DNA of 64,000 nt. Source: Lachnospiraceae bacterium (lineage in GTDB: Bacteria > Bacillota > Clostridia > Lachnospirales > Lachnospiraceae). Location: NCBI GenBank assembly GCA_021770345.1, contig JAETRD010000007.1, positions 1 through 64,000 of the forward strand, read 5' to 3'. The notes under the pieces were generated by a model that did no database searches, was not told the DNA's origin, and saw only the letters and a program-made list of their open reading frames with translations. A program made the translations under genes and the position numbers. Every line of letters starts with the position of its first letter. Positions within the stretch are counted from its first letter, which is position 1. Of this stretch, positions 1 to 7,029 are shown in pieces.

Positions 1-767
1 ATATAGCCGATAAGGGCGCAGTAGAAAAGCCGTTCCGACTTCACCCAAAAATCCTCGCCGGATTTCTCCCCGTCGCCTTTGGTGTTGGCGATTATGGTAT
101 TTACCAGCTTCAAAATATCTTTTTCGCTGCGGATATACGCAAAGGGGTTGTAACGCATAGACTTCTTAAAATTGATTGTATTCAGCACTTTTATCCTGTA
201 CCCGCCACGCTGTAAGAGCTTCCCGCACTCGATTAAAACCGTGCCTTTCGGGTCTGTGACAACATAACTGCTGTGCATTTGCATAAGCGACGGCTTGACG
301 AAAAATCGGGTCTTGCCGCTGCCGGAACCGCCGATCACAAGGATATTTTTATTTCTTGCGTACTTCGGCTGCTTCGGGCGGCTGTTCATGGTAAGCCGTT
401 CCGTCTGCGTGAGCGGGATATTGTTCTCAAATACCGGGTCTATGTACGGCTTTATGTCCTCGGCTGTCCCCCAGCGTGCGGAACCGTACTCAATGCCCTT
501 GCGGTATTTTTTCGCGTTCTTGCCCTTTAAGTAAACGGCAAGCCGGATAATCACCGCCCCGGCAATGCCGATCAGTAAATCGGCGGGGTGGAAGCTGGGG
601 GCTGCGCTGGCAAAGGCGGCAGTGAAGCCCTCCCCCAAGTTCAAGATTTTTTGGCTTGCGTCCATGCCGGGGGAAAGCCGGACAGCCGCGCCTACCTTGT
701 CAAACAGGTACACAAAGAGCAGATACGGGAGATTGAGGATAAGCAGCTTCTTTACTTCCGGCTTCAT
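1..767 (-). CDS. VirD4/TraG-type conjugative coupling protein (partial)
   Basis: This is the N-terminal part (about 255 residues) of a type IV secretion coupling ATPase, which brings the relaxase-DNA complex to the conjugation channel at the inner face of the membrane. It runs off the left window edge. Read on the minus strand it has two hydrophobic segments near residues 7-25 and 55-75, then the motif GSARWGT, and a Walker A loop VIGGSGSGKTRF near residues 144-156, followed by VVTDPKG, all typical of the TraG/VirD4 family of Firmicutes elements. The start ATG (765-767) overlaps the stop of the PcfB-like gene by four bases (ATGA), so the two are translationally coupled. The C-terminal Walker B and all-alpha domain lie outside the window. 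Family assignment is firm; the element name is not known. Confidence 0.9.
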   Translation of the reverse strand, partial: MKPEVKKLLILNLPYLLFVYLFDKVGAAVRLSPGMDASQKILNLGEGFTAAFASAAPSFHPADLLIGIAGAVIIRLAVYLKGKNAKKYRKGIEYGSARWGTAEDIKPYIDPVFENNIPLTQTERLTMNSRPKQPKYARNKNILVIGGSGSGKTRFFVKPSLMQMHSSYVVTDPKGTVLIECGKLLQRGGYRIKVLNTINFKKSMRYNPFAYIRSEKDILKLVNTIIANTKGDGEKSGEDFWVKSERLFYCALIGY

Positions 768-1240
768 AGCGATACCTCCCTGTCCTTGTTTTTGGTCTGC
801 TGGCGGCTGGCGTTCAGCTCCTTTGCCTTTTCCCGGAAAGCGGCTAATGCCTTTCGGATTGAGGGCTTTTTGTCCTGCGTCAGCTTCTTAGCGGAAAACT
901 CCTTGAAAGCGGCGGTCAGTGCGTCCGCGTCCCTGCCCTTGAAGAATACAAGGTAACGGGGCGGGGTTTCCGTCGCGTCCTTTTTCAGCGCAAAATCGAT
1001 ACCGTACTTTTTGGCGGTACTCTCAAACGCCTTGATATTGTCTTTGGTGATCTCAATGTTGGAAACGCCCGTGTTCTGCTTCATAAGCTGCTTTAGGGTC
1101 TGTTTCCCGTGGGGCTGTTTGTCGATCTGCTTCTTTGTCTGTGTCAGTACGGCTTTCATTGCCTTTTGCAGCACTTCGGCGGTCAGCTTCCCGGTCTTGA
1201 TATACAGGGCAACGGTTTTCTCGTTGATCTCGTCCTGCAT
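764..1240 (-). CDS. PcfB-like (DUF3801) conjugation accessory protein
   Basis: A 158-residue soluble, lysine-rich protein of the PcfB/DUF3801 family. In enterococcal plasmid pCF10 PcfB is an accessory factor that binds the coupling protein PcfC and helps recruit relaxase to the channel. The gene lies directly upstream of the coupling protein and overlaps it by four bases, the usual order for this family. It begins with MQDEINEKTVALYIKTGKL and has a mixed alpha/beta core (ITKDNIKAFESTAKKYGIDFAL, then RYLVFFKGRDADAL) and a highly charged tail that is probably disordered. A good Shine-Dalgarno (AAAGGAGGG) precedes the ATG. The role is inferred from the family and gene order. Confidence 0.85.
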   Translation of the reverse strand: MQDEINEKTVALYIKTGKLTAEVLQKAMKAVLTQTKKQIDKQPHGKQTLKQLMKQNTGVSNIEITKDNIKAFESTAKKYGIDFALKKDATETPPRYLVFFKGRDADALTAAFKEFSAKKLTQDKKPSIRKALAAFREKAKELNASRQQTKNKDREVSL

Positions 1241-1281
1241 GGGGTCTTTCCCTCCTTTCGGGGTAGTTTATGGGGCGGCGG

Positions 1282-1509
1282 TCAGATACGCACCCGCAGC
1301 CCGCTAAGGTCGTCGGCTCTGATACCAACTAAGTACCATTCCTGTTTCATGTTCATTTCAATGCGGGTCGGCTTCCACTTGCCGCGGGTGAACACGTCGA
1401 AACAGTCCCCGCAATGCAGCCCGCCGTAATAGCTGGCAAGGTCAAAGCGAATGTCATAGCGGTCTGTGCGCTCGTCAAATACCAATGCTCCCGTTGTTTT
1501 CTGTGCCAT
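1282..1509 (-). CDS. DUF5348-like small ICE protein
   Basis: A 75-residue acidic-to-neutral protein starting MAQKTTGALVFDERTDRYDI. The ATG is preceded by a strong AAGGAGG, so the longer open frame upstream, which only mirrors repA, is not used. The sequence has a small beta-rich look, with the motif FDLASYYGGLHCGDCFDVF and a C-terminal EWYLVGIRADDLSGLRVRI. Proteins of this kind (DUF5348) recur between the replication initiator and PcfB-like genes of Clostridia conjugative elements. The molecular function is unknown. Position between repA and pcfB supports membership in the conjugation/replication operon. Confidence 0.75.
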   Translation of the reverse strand: MAQKTTGALVFDERTDRYDIRFDLASYYGGLHCGDCFDVFTRGKWKPTRIEMNMKQEWYLVGIRADDLSGLRVRI

Positions 1510-1540
1510 AATAAAATCCTCCTTTTGTGGTTGTGGGTGT

Positions 1541-2530
1541 TTACAGGCTTTCGCCCGGTCTGAATGAATAGGGGTCGTGCGGCTCCTGTGGCGCAAGTGC
1601 GCCGCTTGCCATGTCGTGAGCCACAAGGGACGTATAATAGTTGCCGATTGTGGACGGGGCATTGAAAAGCACCGCCCGTAAATACTGCTTGATGTTGCGG
1701 ATTTTGGTCGTATTCTCCCGCATACAGTCCAGCACAAAGCGGATATGTTCACTGTCCAGCTTCATAAACTTAGCTTTCACCAGCTCGGCGGGGTAGTCGT
1801 CCCCGGCAATGCGGATCGTCTTTCTCCGGGTGCAGACGGTTTCAAGCATGAGGTCAACAATCTCGTCCAGCCTGTCCCCGTCAAACTTCATATCCTGCAT
1901 GAGAATGTCATAGGAGATATTGTCTTTGATGATCTCCCGGTAAATCTCGTATGCGCTCTGTGTGTCCGTTTCCTTTCGCTTCCGTTCCGGCGGCGCAGCC
2001 GCTTCCCCAGCGTAAGGAGAGGGGTTAGGGGAAAGGATAGGAATGGAATGGGTACTTTGTAAATCTGTATTTATTTTTTCTTTTGTTGGTAAGTCAGTCT
2101 TTGGTATATCTTTATTTAATTGCATTGGATTTTCCGTCGTCGGTTTACCCGGTGTCGGATTTTCCAATATCGGATTGCCCGGTGTTGGATTTTCCAATAT
2201 CGGGTTATCCAACCCCGGCGGGGTGTCGTCCGGCGGCTGGGGCTGCTCGTAAATGGTGTATTCAATGGCGGTCATTTTGCCTTTCTCGTCCCGTCCCTGC
2301 CGCCGCTTGATATATCCGGCTTTTTCCAGCTCCCATACAGCGGTACGGATAGCGTCGATACTTTCCCGGTTGATCTGTGACAGCCCCGCAAGGGTATAGT
2401 CCCAATCTTCGGGAAGTGAAAGCATTTGCGATAAAAGCCCCTTTGCCTTTAAGGTCAGCTCCTTGTTGCGTAAATGGTGGTTGCTCATAACGGTATAGCC
2501 CTTGTTGCGCTCCACTCGGAAAACTGCCAT
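1541..2530 (-). CDS. RepA-like replication initiator / HTH protein of conjugative element
   Basis: A 329-residue protein whose N-terminal 95 residues form a winged-helix of the type found in replication initiators of Firmicutes mobile elements (MAVFRVERNKGYTVMSNHHL, then LTLKAKGLLSQMLSLPEDWDYTLAGL). The middle is a proline/asparagine-rich linker with a 10-residue repeat (NPILENPTPG) matching a 30-bp DNA tandem repeat. The C-terminal part (residues about 190-329) resembles the DUF6017-type domain that follows the HTH in these proteins. A Shine-Dalgarno AAAGGAGTG lies 8-10 bases before the ATG. It is the first gene of the minus-strand unit repA, DUF5348, pcfB, virD4, and probably supports replication of the excised element. 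Function is inferred from family and context. Confidence 0.75.
   Translation of the reverse strand: MAVFRVERNKGYTVMSNHHLRNKELTLKAKGLLSQMLSLPEDWDYTLAGLSQINRESIDAIRTAVWELEKAGYIKRRQGRDEKGKMTAIEYTIYEQPQPPDDTPPGLDNPILENPTPGNPILENPTPGKPTTENPMQLNKDIPKTDLPTKEKINTDLQSTHSIPILSPNPSPYAGEAAAPPERKRKETDTQSAYEIYREIIKDNISYDILMQDMKFDGDRLDEIVDLMLETVCTRRKTIRIAGDDYPAELVKAKFMKLDSEHIRFVLDCMRENTTKIRNIKQYLRAVLFNAPSTIGNYYTSLVAHDMASGALAPQEPHDPYSFRPGESL
2148..2207. repeat. 30-bp tandem repeat inside repA-like gene
   Basis: Two adjacent 30-bp copies begin at 2148 and 2178 with CCCGGTGT and share the run GGATTTTCCAATATCGG. They keep the reading frame and encode a ten-residue period (NPILENPTPG) in the linker. Flanking sequence carries further degenerate copies, so the linker length may vary between related elements. 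Confidence 0.8.
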
Positions 2531-2728
2531 AGCTTCATCACTCCTTTGGTTCCTGTTCTCCCGTTAAGGATAGAGAAACGCCGCGTATGCGTCGTATTCA
2601 GTTTTCATTTATTCTTTCTCAATGCTGTGTGCTGGTGTTTAGGCTTGCAGGGTTCCGGGTGGCATATCAAGGCTCTTTCCCTCAAAAGTAGTAAATTGGT
2701 AGTAAATTCAGCTTGAAATCCTGCTTGT

Positions 2729-5700
2729 ATGCCCGTAAATCAAGGCTTTTTTGAGATAATCAACCATTTGTTAGTGAAAATATTACTTCCGATCGTTTCC
2801 GAGATGGGAGTGAGTCAGGCTGACCTTACGAGTTATCTGACGAAATTAATCGGTTATATCTATGCGATACTCGGATTTACAATTGTTTTGATTATAGTCC
2901 AGATTGCGGCGCATTGGCTTGCAAAAAAGGGAAAACGTCATGTCGTAAGAATCTCGGCCGGCGTTGCCTATGTGTTGGTCCTTGTGATTCTTGCGAACAT
3001 GATCTGTTACGGACCGATGTACGCAAATGTGTCCGGTGTGTTAAACGCGTCTCCGCTGGAATTGTCGGATGATGTCGTGGCGAACAGCAAAGCAGTGATT
3101 AAGGAAACCGGGGAGGAAGGGCTTGTTCTTCTGAAAAACGACGGGTTACTGCCGCTCGCGGCGGACACCACAAGCCTGAACGTGTTCGGATGGGATTCCA
3201 CCAATCCGTTATTCGGAGGCGTCGGTTCCGGTTCGTCCGACAGCGCGAGCGCAGTCGGAGTCTTAGAAAGCCTGGAAAAGGCGGGCTATTCCACCAACGA
3301 GGAACTTTCCGCGATGTATACAAAATATCGGGCCGACCGGCCGCATATGTCCATGACAGAGCAGGACTGGACACTGCCGGAACCGACACTGGAATACTAC
3401 ACGGACGAGCTGATGGGCTCCGCAGCAGATTTTTCGGATACGGCAGTGATTGTGCTCGGCCGCTCGGGCGGAGAGGGCGCGGATTTGCCGAAGGATATGA
3501 AAGCCGTGATTGACGGAACCTACGATGTGAGAACGACCGGGGTGATTGAAGCGAGCGTATCTGCAAACTATAATTATACAAATGCTTTATATACGAATAA
3601 CGGGGACTATGACGATTTCGATGCGGGAGAAACCTATCTGGAACTGAGCAACACAGAGGAAGATATGATAGACCTGGTTTGCTCGAAGTTTGACAAAGTG
3701 ATCGTGGTGATCAACGCGAGCAACAGCATGGAGCTTGGCTGGGTGGAGAACTATGATTCAATCGGCGCAGTGATTCTCGCACCGGGAACTGGAGCCACCG
3801 GAATGGAAGCTCTGGGGGAAATCTTAAACGGGACAGTGAATCCGTCCGGAAAGACCGTAGATACGTTTGTATATGACCTTACGACGACGCCGGCCTGGAA
3901 TCATACAGGAAATTTTGCATATACCAATGTGGATGACCTGAAATCCGAAATTGCCCAGGCAGACGCATCCTACGAGGGAAACATCAGCTTTGTGGATTAT
4001 GCGGAAAACATTTATGTGGGATACAAATTTTATGAGACTGCGGCGGAAGAAGGGGTGATTAACTATGAGAAAGTGGTACAATACCCGTTTGGCTACGGAT
4101 TGAGCTACACCACGTTTTCACAGGAGATCACGGATTTTAAGGTAAAAAATGATGCGGTCAGCGTCAGCGTAAAGGTGACGAATACCGGAGACGTGGCCGG
4201 GAAAGATGTCATTGAGCTGTACGTCACGCCGCCGTACCAAAACGGAGGAATCGAAAAAGCTTCCGTGAACCTGGTGGATTTTCAGAAAACGGATCTGATT
4301 GAGCCGTCCGGAACTTACGAGTACACGTTTGAGGTGGCGCTTGAGGATATCGCTTCTTATGACAGCGCATGCGTTAAGACCGAAAACGGCGGGTATATTC
4401 TGGAAGCGGGCGAGTATCATTTTTCCGTGAGGTCTGATTCCCATACCGTTCTCGACGAGGAAGTGTATGCGCTCGAACAGGATATGAATTACGGGCAGAA
4501 CAAAAGAGAGAGCGACAAGACGGCAGCAGCCAATGTCTTTACCGAATATGCAAAGGGAGACGTGACCTATTTATCGAGAGCCGACGGATTTGCAAATTAT
4601 GAAGAGGCGCTTGCGGGGCCGAAAGATTCCGAGTATGAGATGGATTCCGAGACAAAAGAAACGGTGGCAAAGAATACCAACGCGCAATATAAAGGCTCGG
4701 ACTTTGACAATGAGGAAGATGAGATGCCGGTGACTGAAGCCGAAAACGGGCTTGTGCTGGCGGATATGACAGGATTGTCATACGATGACGAAAAATGGGA
4801 GGACCTGCTTGACGAGCTGTCCGACAAGGAGATGGTAAATCTTGTAAACGTCGGCGGATGGCAGACGGTGGAGATTGACTCGATTGAGAAGATGGCGACG
4901 TCCGACTGTGACGGTCCGGCGGGCTTAAGTAACTTTGTGACCGGAAATTACGGCACGGCATTTCCTGCCGAAGTATTGATGGCACAGACCTGGAGCAAGG
5001 AAATGGCGGAAAAGATCGGGGATGCGATCGGGCAGGAATATGCCAACGCCAATAACTACGGATGGTACGGCCCGGCGATGAATACCCACAGAAGCGCTTT
5101 TTCGGGAAGAAACTTTGAGTATTTCTCGGAGGATGCGGTGCTGGCAGGACATTTTGCGTCGGCGGAGGTAAACAGTGCGGCGAAATACGGCGTATATGCC
5201 TACATCAAGCATTTCGCATTAAATGATCAGGAGACGAACCGCTGTGCCGTATTGCTGACATACGCGGATGAGCAGTGTATCCGTGAGGTTTATCTGAAAC
5301 CGTTTGAGATGGTAGTCAAGAACTTTGATTTTGAGAAGAATGTGCTGGGCGTGATGTCCGCCTACAACTGGATCGGGACAACGCCGGCCTACGCGAATCC
5401 CGAGCTGCTCAAGACCGTGCTGCGGGATGAGTGGGGCTTCTGCGGGATGGTCATTACGGACTATAACGGTTCCTACGGCTACCAGAATACGGACGCGGCG
5501 ATCCGAAACGGCGGCGACCTGATGCTCGGCTACGGAACAGCGGATTCCAACAAGGTGAAAACCAAATCGGCAACCGTTGTGAAAGCGTTGAGAAACGCGA
5601 GCAAAAACATTTTATATGTGGTCGCAAACAGCGGATACTACAAAGATCCCTCCGCGGATCAGGGCGGAATGAACAATATGACAAAATTATTTCTAATCGT

Positions 5701-5800
5701 CGACGGATTGACGGTCGCAGCAGCGGTGCTTGTAGAAGCAGCCGTGTTCCTTCGCCTGAAAAGGAAGACAGAAGGAATCGTGGTGGAAACGGCAGATTAA
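2729..5800 (+). CDS. Membrane-anchored, domain-permuted GH3 beta-glycosidase (paralog 1)
   Basis: A 1023-residue family-3 glycoside hydrolase with the two catalytic domains in reverse order. After a hydrophobic N-terminus with two membrane segments (about residues 40-60 and 72-92) comes the GH3 C-terminal sandwich domain (NVFGWDSTNPLFGGVGSGSS; likely acid/base E249 in GGEGADLP). Next is a fibronectin-III-like domain (YPFGYGLSYTTF near 455), then an acidic linker and the TIM-barrel domain (SDCDGPAG, NTHRSAFSGRNFEYFSED, KHFALNDQ; likely nucleophile D911 in ITDYNG). A C-terminal membrane helix (about 985-1010) ends in a basic RLKRK tail. This order is known from Ruminococcus albus and Butyrivibrio enzymes. 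The charge pattern places the enzyme outside the membrane. No good Shine-Dalgarno precedes ATG 2729 or the alternative ATG 2804, and the gene starts right beside the conjugative element, so its 5' end may be altered. Sugar specificity cannot be read from sequence. Confidence 0.9.
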   Translation: MPVNQGFFEIINHLLVKILLPIVSEMGVSQADLTSYLTKLIGYIYAILGFTIVLIIVQIAAHWLAKKGKRHVVRISAGVAYVLVLVILANMICYGPMYANVSGVLNASPLELSDDVVANSKAVIKETGEEGLVLLKNDGLLPLAADTTSLNVFGWDSTNPLFGGVGSGSSDSASAVGVLESLEKAGYSTNEELSAMYTKYRADRPHMSMTEQDWTLPEPTLEYYTDELMGSAADFSDTAVIVLGRSGGEGADLPKDMKAVIDGTYDVRTTGVIEASVSANYNYTNALYTNNGDYDDFDAGETYLELSNTEEDMIDLVCSKFDKVIVVINASNSMELGWVENYDSIGAVILAPGTGATGMEALGEILNGTVNPSGKTVDTFVYDLTTTPAWNHTGNFAYTNVDDLKSEIAQADASYEGNISFVDYAENIYVGYKFYETAAEEGVINYEKVVQYPFGYGLSYTTFSQEITDFKVKNDAVSVSVKVTNTGDVAGKDVIELYVTPPYQNGGIEKASVNLVDFQKTDLIEPSGTYEYTFEVALEDIASYDSACVKTENGGYILEAGEYHFSVRSDSHTVLDEEVYALEQDMNYGQNKRESDKTAAANVFTEYAKGDVTYLSRADGFANYEEALAGPKDSEYEMDSETKETVAKNTNAQYKGSDFDNEEDEMPVTEAENGLVLADMTGLSYDDEKWEDLLDELSDKEMVNLVNVGGWQTVEIDSIEKMATSDCDGPAGLSNFVTGNYGTAFPAEVLMAQTWSKEMAEKIGDAIGQEYANANNYGWYGPAMNTHRSAFSGRNFEYFSEDAVLAGHFASAEVNSAAKYGVYAYIKHFALNDQETNRCAVLLTYADEQCIREVYLKPFEMVVKNFDFEKNVLGVMSAYNWIGTTPAYANPELLKTVLRDEWGFCGMVITDYNGSYGYQNTDAAIRNGGDLMLGYGTADSNKVKTKSATVVKALRNASKNILYVVANSGYYKDPSADQGGMNNMTKLFLIVDGLTVAAAVLVEAAVFLRLKRKTEGIVVETAD

Positions 5801-5812
5801 TTCTGCGTCATT

Positions 5813-5877
5813 GAGGTATAAAATACCTCCGTTTACAGATACTAGACCTAAAACTAGAAAATGTAAATGGAGGTATT
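5813..5877 (+). promoter_or_regulatory. Mutually exclusive hairpins in the spoVT leader
   Basis: Segment 5823-5829 (ATACCTC) can pair with 5813-5819 (GAGGTAT, loop AAA). Alternatively 5822-5837 can pair with 5862-5877 in a 16-bp helix with a single G-U pair and a 24-base loop. The second helix buries the spoVT Shine-Dalgarno GGAGG (5869-5873). The two helices cannot form together. This is read directly from the sequence; a regulatory role is inference, and no T-run follows, so it is not a simple terminator. Confidence 0.55.
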
Positions 5878-5884
5878 CTCATAT

Positions 5885-6433
5885 ATGAAGGCAACTGGGA
5901 TAGTCAGAAGAATTGACGACTTGGGAAGAATTGTGGTTCCGAAGGAAATCCGCAGGACACTGCGGATACGCGAAGGGGACCCGCTGGAGATTTTTACGGA
6001 CCGAGAGGGCGAGATTATCCTGAAAAAATATTCGCCGATTGGGGAACTCTCGCAGTTTGCGGAGGAGTATGCGGAGAGTTTGTCACAGACGACGGGGTAT
6101 CTGGTACTGATTACGGACTGCGACCATGTGGTGGCGGCTTCCGGCAGCGGCAGAAAGGATTTTGAGGGGAAACCGATCAGCGGACAGCTCGAAGATGTGA
6201 TTGGCGCGCGGAAAAATTTTCTGGCGGAAAAAGACGAGAATGCCTTTGTGCGCGTCACCTTAGACGATGCAGGGGACTATAAGCAGCAGGCGGTCAGCAC
6301 GATTATCTGCGAGGGAGACGCGATCGGCTCGGTGATTCTGTGCACGAAATCCGAGAAAGGCAAGATGGGCGAGGTGGAGAGCAAATTGGCATACGCGGCG
6401 GCAAGCTTTCTCGGCAGGCAGATGGAGCAGTAA
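5885..6433 (+). CDS. spoVT: Stage V sporulation protein T (AbrB-family regulator)
   Basis: A 182-residue transcription factor that in spore formers adjusts late forespore gene expression. The N-terminal SpoVT/AbrB swapped-hairpin DNA-binding domain is unmistakable (MKATGIVRRIDDLGRIVVPK, then EIRRTLRIREGDPLEIF), followed by a C-terminal GAF-like domain (about residues 55-180; SQFAEEYAESLSQTTGYLVLI). I chose ATG 5885 rather than the frame start at 5867 because the protein then begins with the canonical MKATGIVRR and has GGAGG about 11 bases upstream. That ribosome site lies inside a long hairpin (see leader feature). The gene stands alone between a GH3 gene and a broken AraC gene. It marks the host as a probable spore former. 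Confidence 0.93.
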   Translation: MKATGIVRRIDDLGRIVVPKEIRRTLRIREGDPLEIFTDREGEIILKKYSPIGELSQFAEEYAESLSQTTGYLVLITDCDHVVAASGSGRKDFEGKPISGQLEDVIGARKNFLAEKDENAFVRVTLDDAGDYKQQAVSTIICEGDAIGSVILCTKSEKGKMGEVESKLAYAAASFLGRQMEQ

Positions 6434-6435
6434 CT

Positions 6436-7029
6436 TATCTCAGAGAAGACGGTTTTATGCCGTAAGTTTTTTCAAAGGCGGCATAAAATTGCGAACGGCT
6501 CGCATAATTGACCGCGGCAGCGATTTCGCTGATCGTCATCTGGGAATCACATAGTAAGCGATATGCTTCTTCCATGCAGATGTTTTGATTATATTTCTTG
6601 ATACTACCCTCAGTGGACAAAGGGACACACGCCCTGAGCCATGATATTCGGGTAATTTTCTGCGTTGTCCTCAATCGGCGTACGTCCAGTACGCCTCAAT
6701 CGTCCGCCTTGTAAATTACCATCTTTGTGAAAGTGAAAAACAGCGGATAATTCAGAGCCGCTTATTTTGTAGCGGTGGGTATCTAAATACTGCTTTATGT
6801 TTTTCGTCAGATCTTCCATGGACTGCGGAACGATCTGATACTGCTTTGCCTGATATAAGGCGGAGTTTGTAATTGCAAAAAGAAGGCGGCAGAACAGCCC
6901 GGATACGACAGACTCGTACCCGGGTTTCTTTTTGCGCAATTCCGTGCTGATCTGATGAAAGGAATCGGAAACTTCGGGGTCATTATCCGCGTTGTTTGGG
7001 AAAGAGCGATGCTGCAGGATAGAACATAC
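6436..7029 (-). pseudogene. AraC-family regulator remnant, interrupted and 5'-truncated
   Basis: On the minus strand two pieces of one AraC-type regulator can be read. The upstream piece (about 7029-6720) holds the linker and first HTH half (TELRKKKPGYESVVSGL through SELSAVFHFHKD). The downstream piece (about 6605-6436) holds the second HTH and ends NYASRSQFYAAFEKTYGIKP. Between them about 110 bp of unrelated sequence (about 6607-6718) breaks the first HTH. Upstream, the frame meets a stop at 7030-7032, so the sugar-binding cupin domain is missing, its place taken by the start of the GH3 pseudogene. In intact clusters such a regulator would control the neighbouring GH3 and GPH transporter genes. 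It is almost surely non-functional. Confidence 0.75.
6607..6718. mobile_element. Short inserted element (MITE-like) in araC remnant
   Basis: About 110 bp interrupts the AraC HTH between the codons for HFHKD and SIKKYN. It carries an inverted repeat, GGCGTAC followed by GTACGCC around 6676-6694, and codes for nothing recognisable. Exact ends and any target duplication cannot be fixed by eye. A small non-autonomous element or REP-like repeat is the best guess. Confidence 0.4.

Noticed and set aside
2531-2728. Integrase attachment site
   Set aside because: Short direct repeats exist, but without the other end of the element a claim of an att site is not supported; reported only as a junction of interest.
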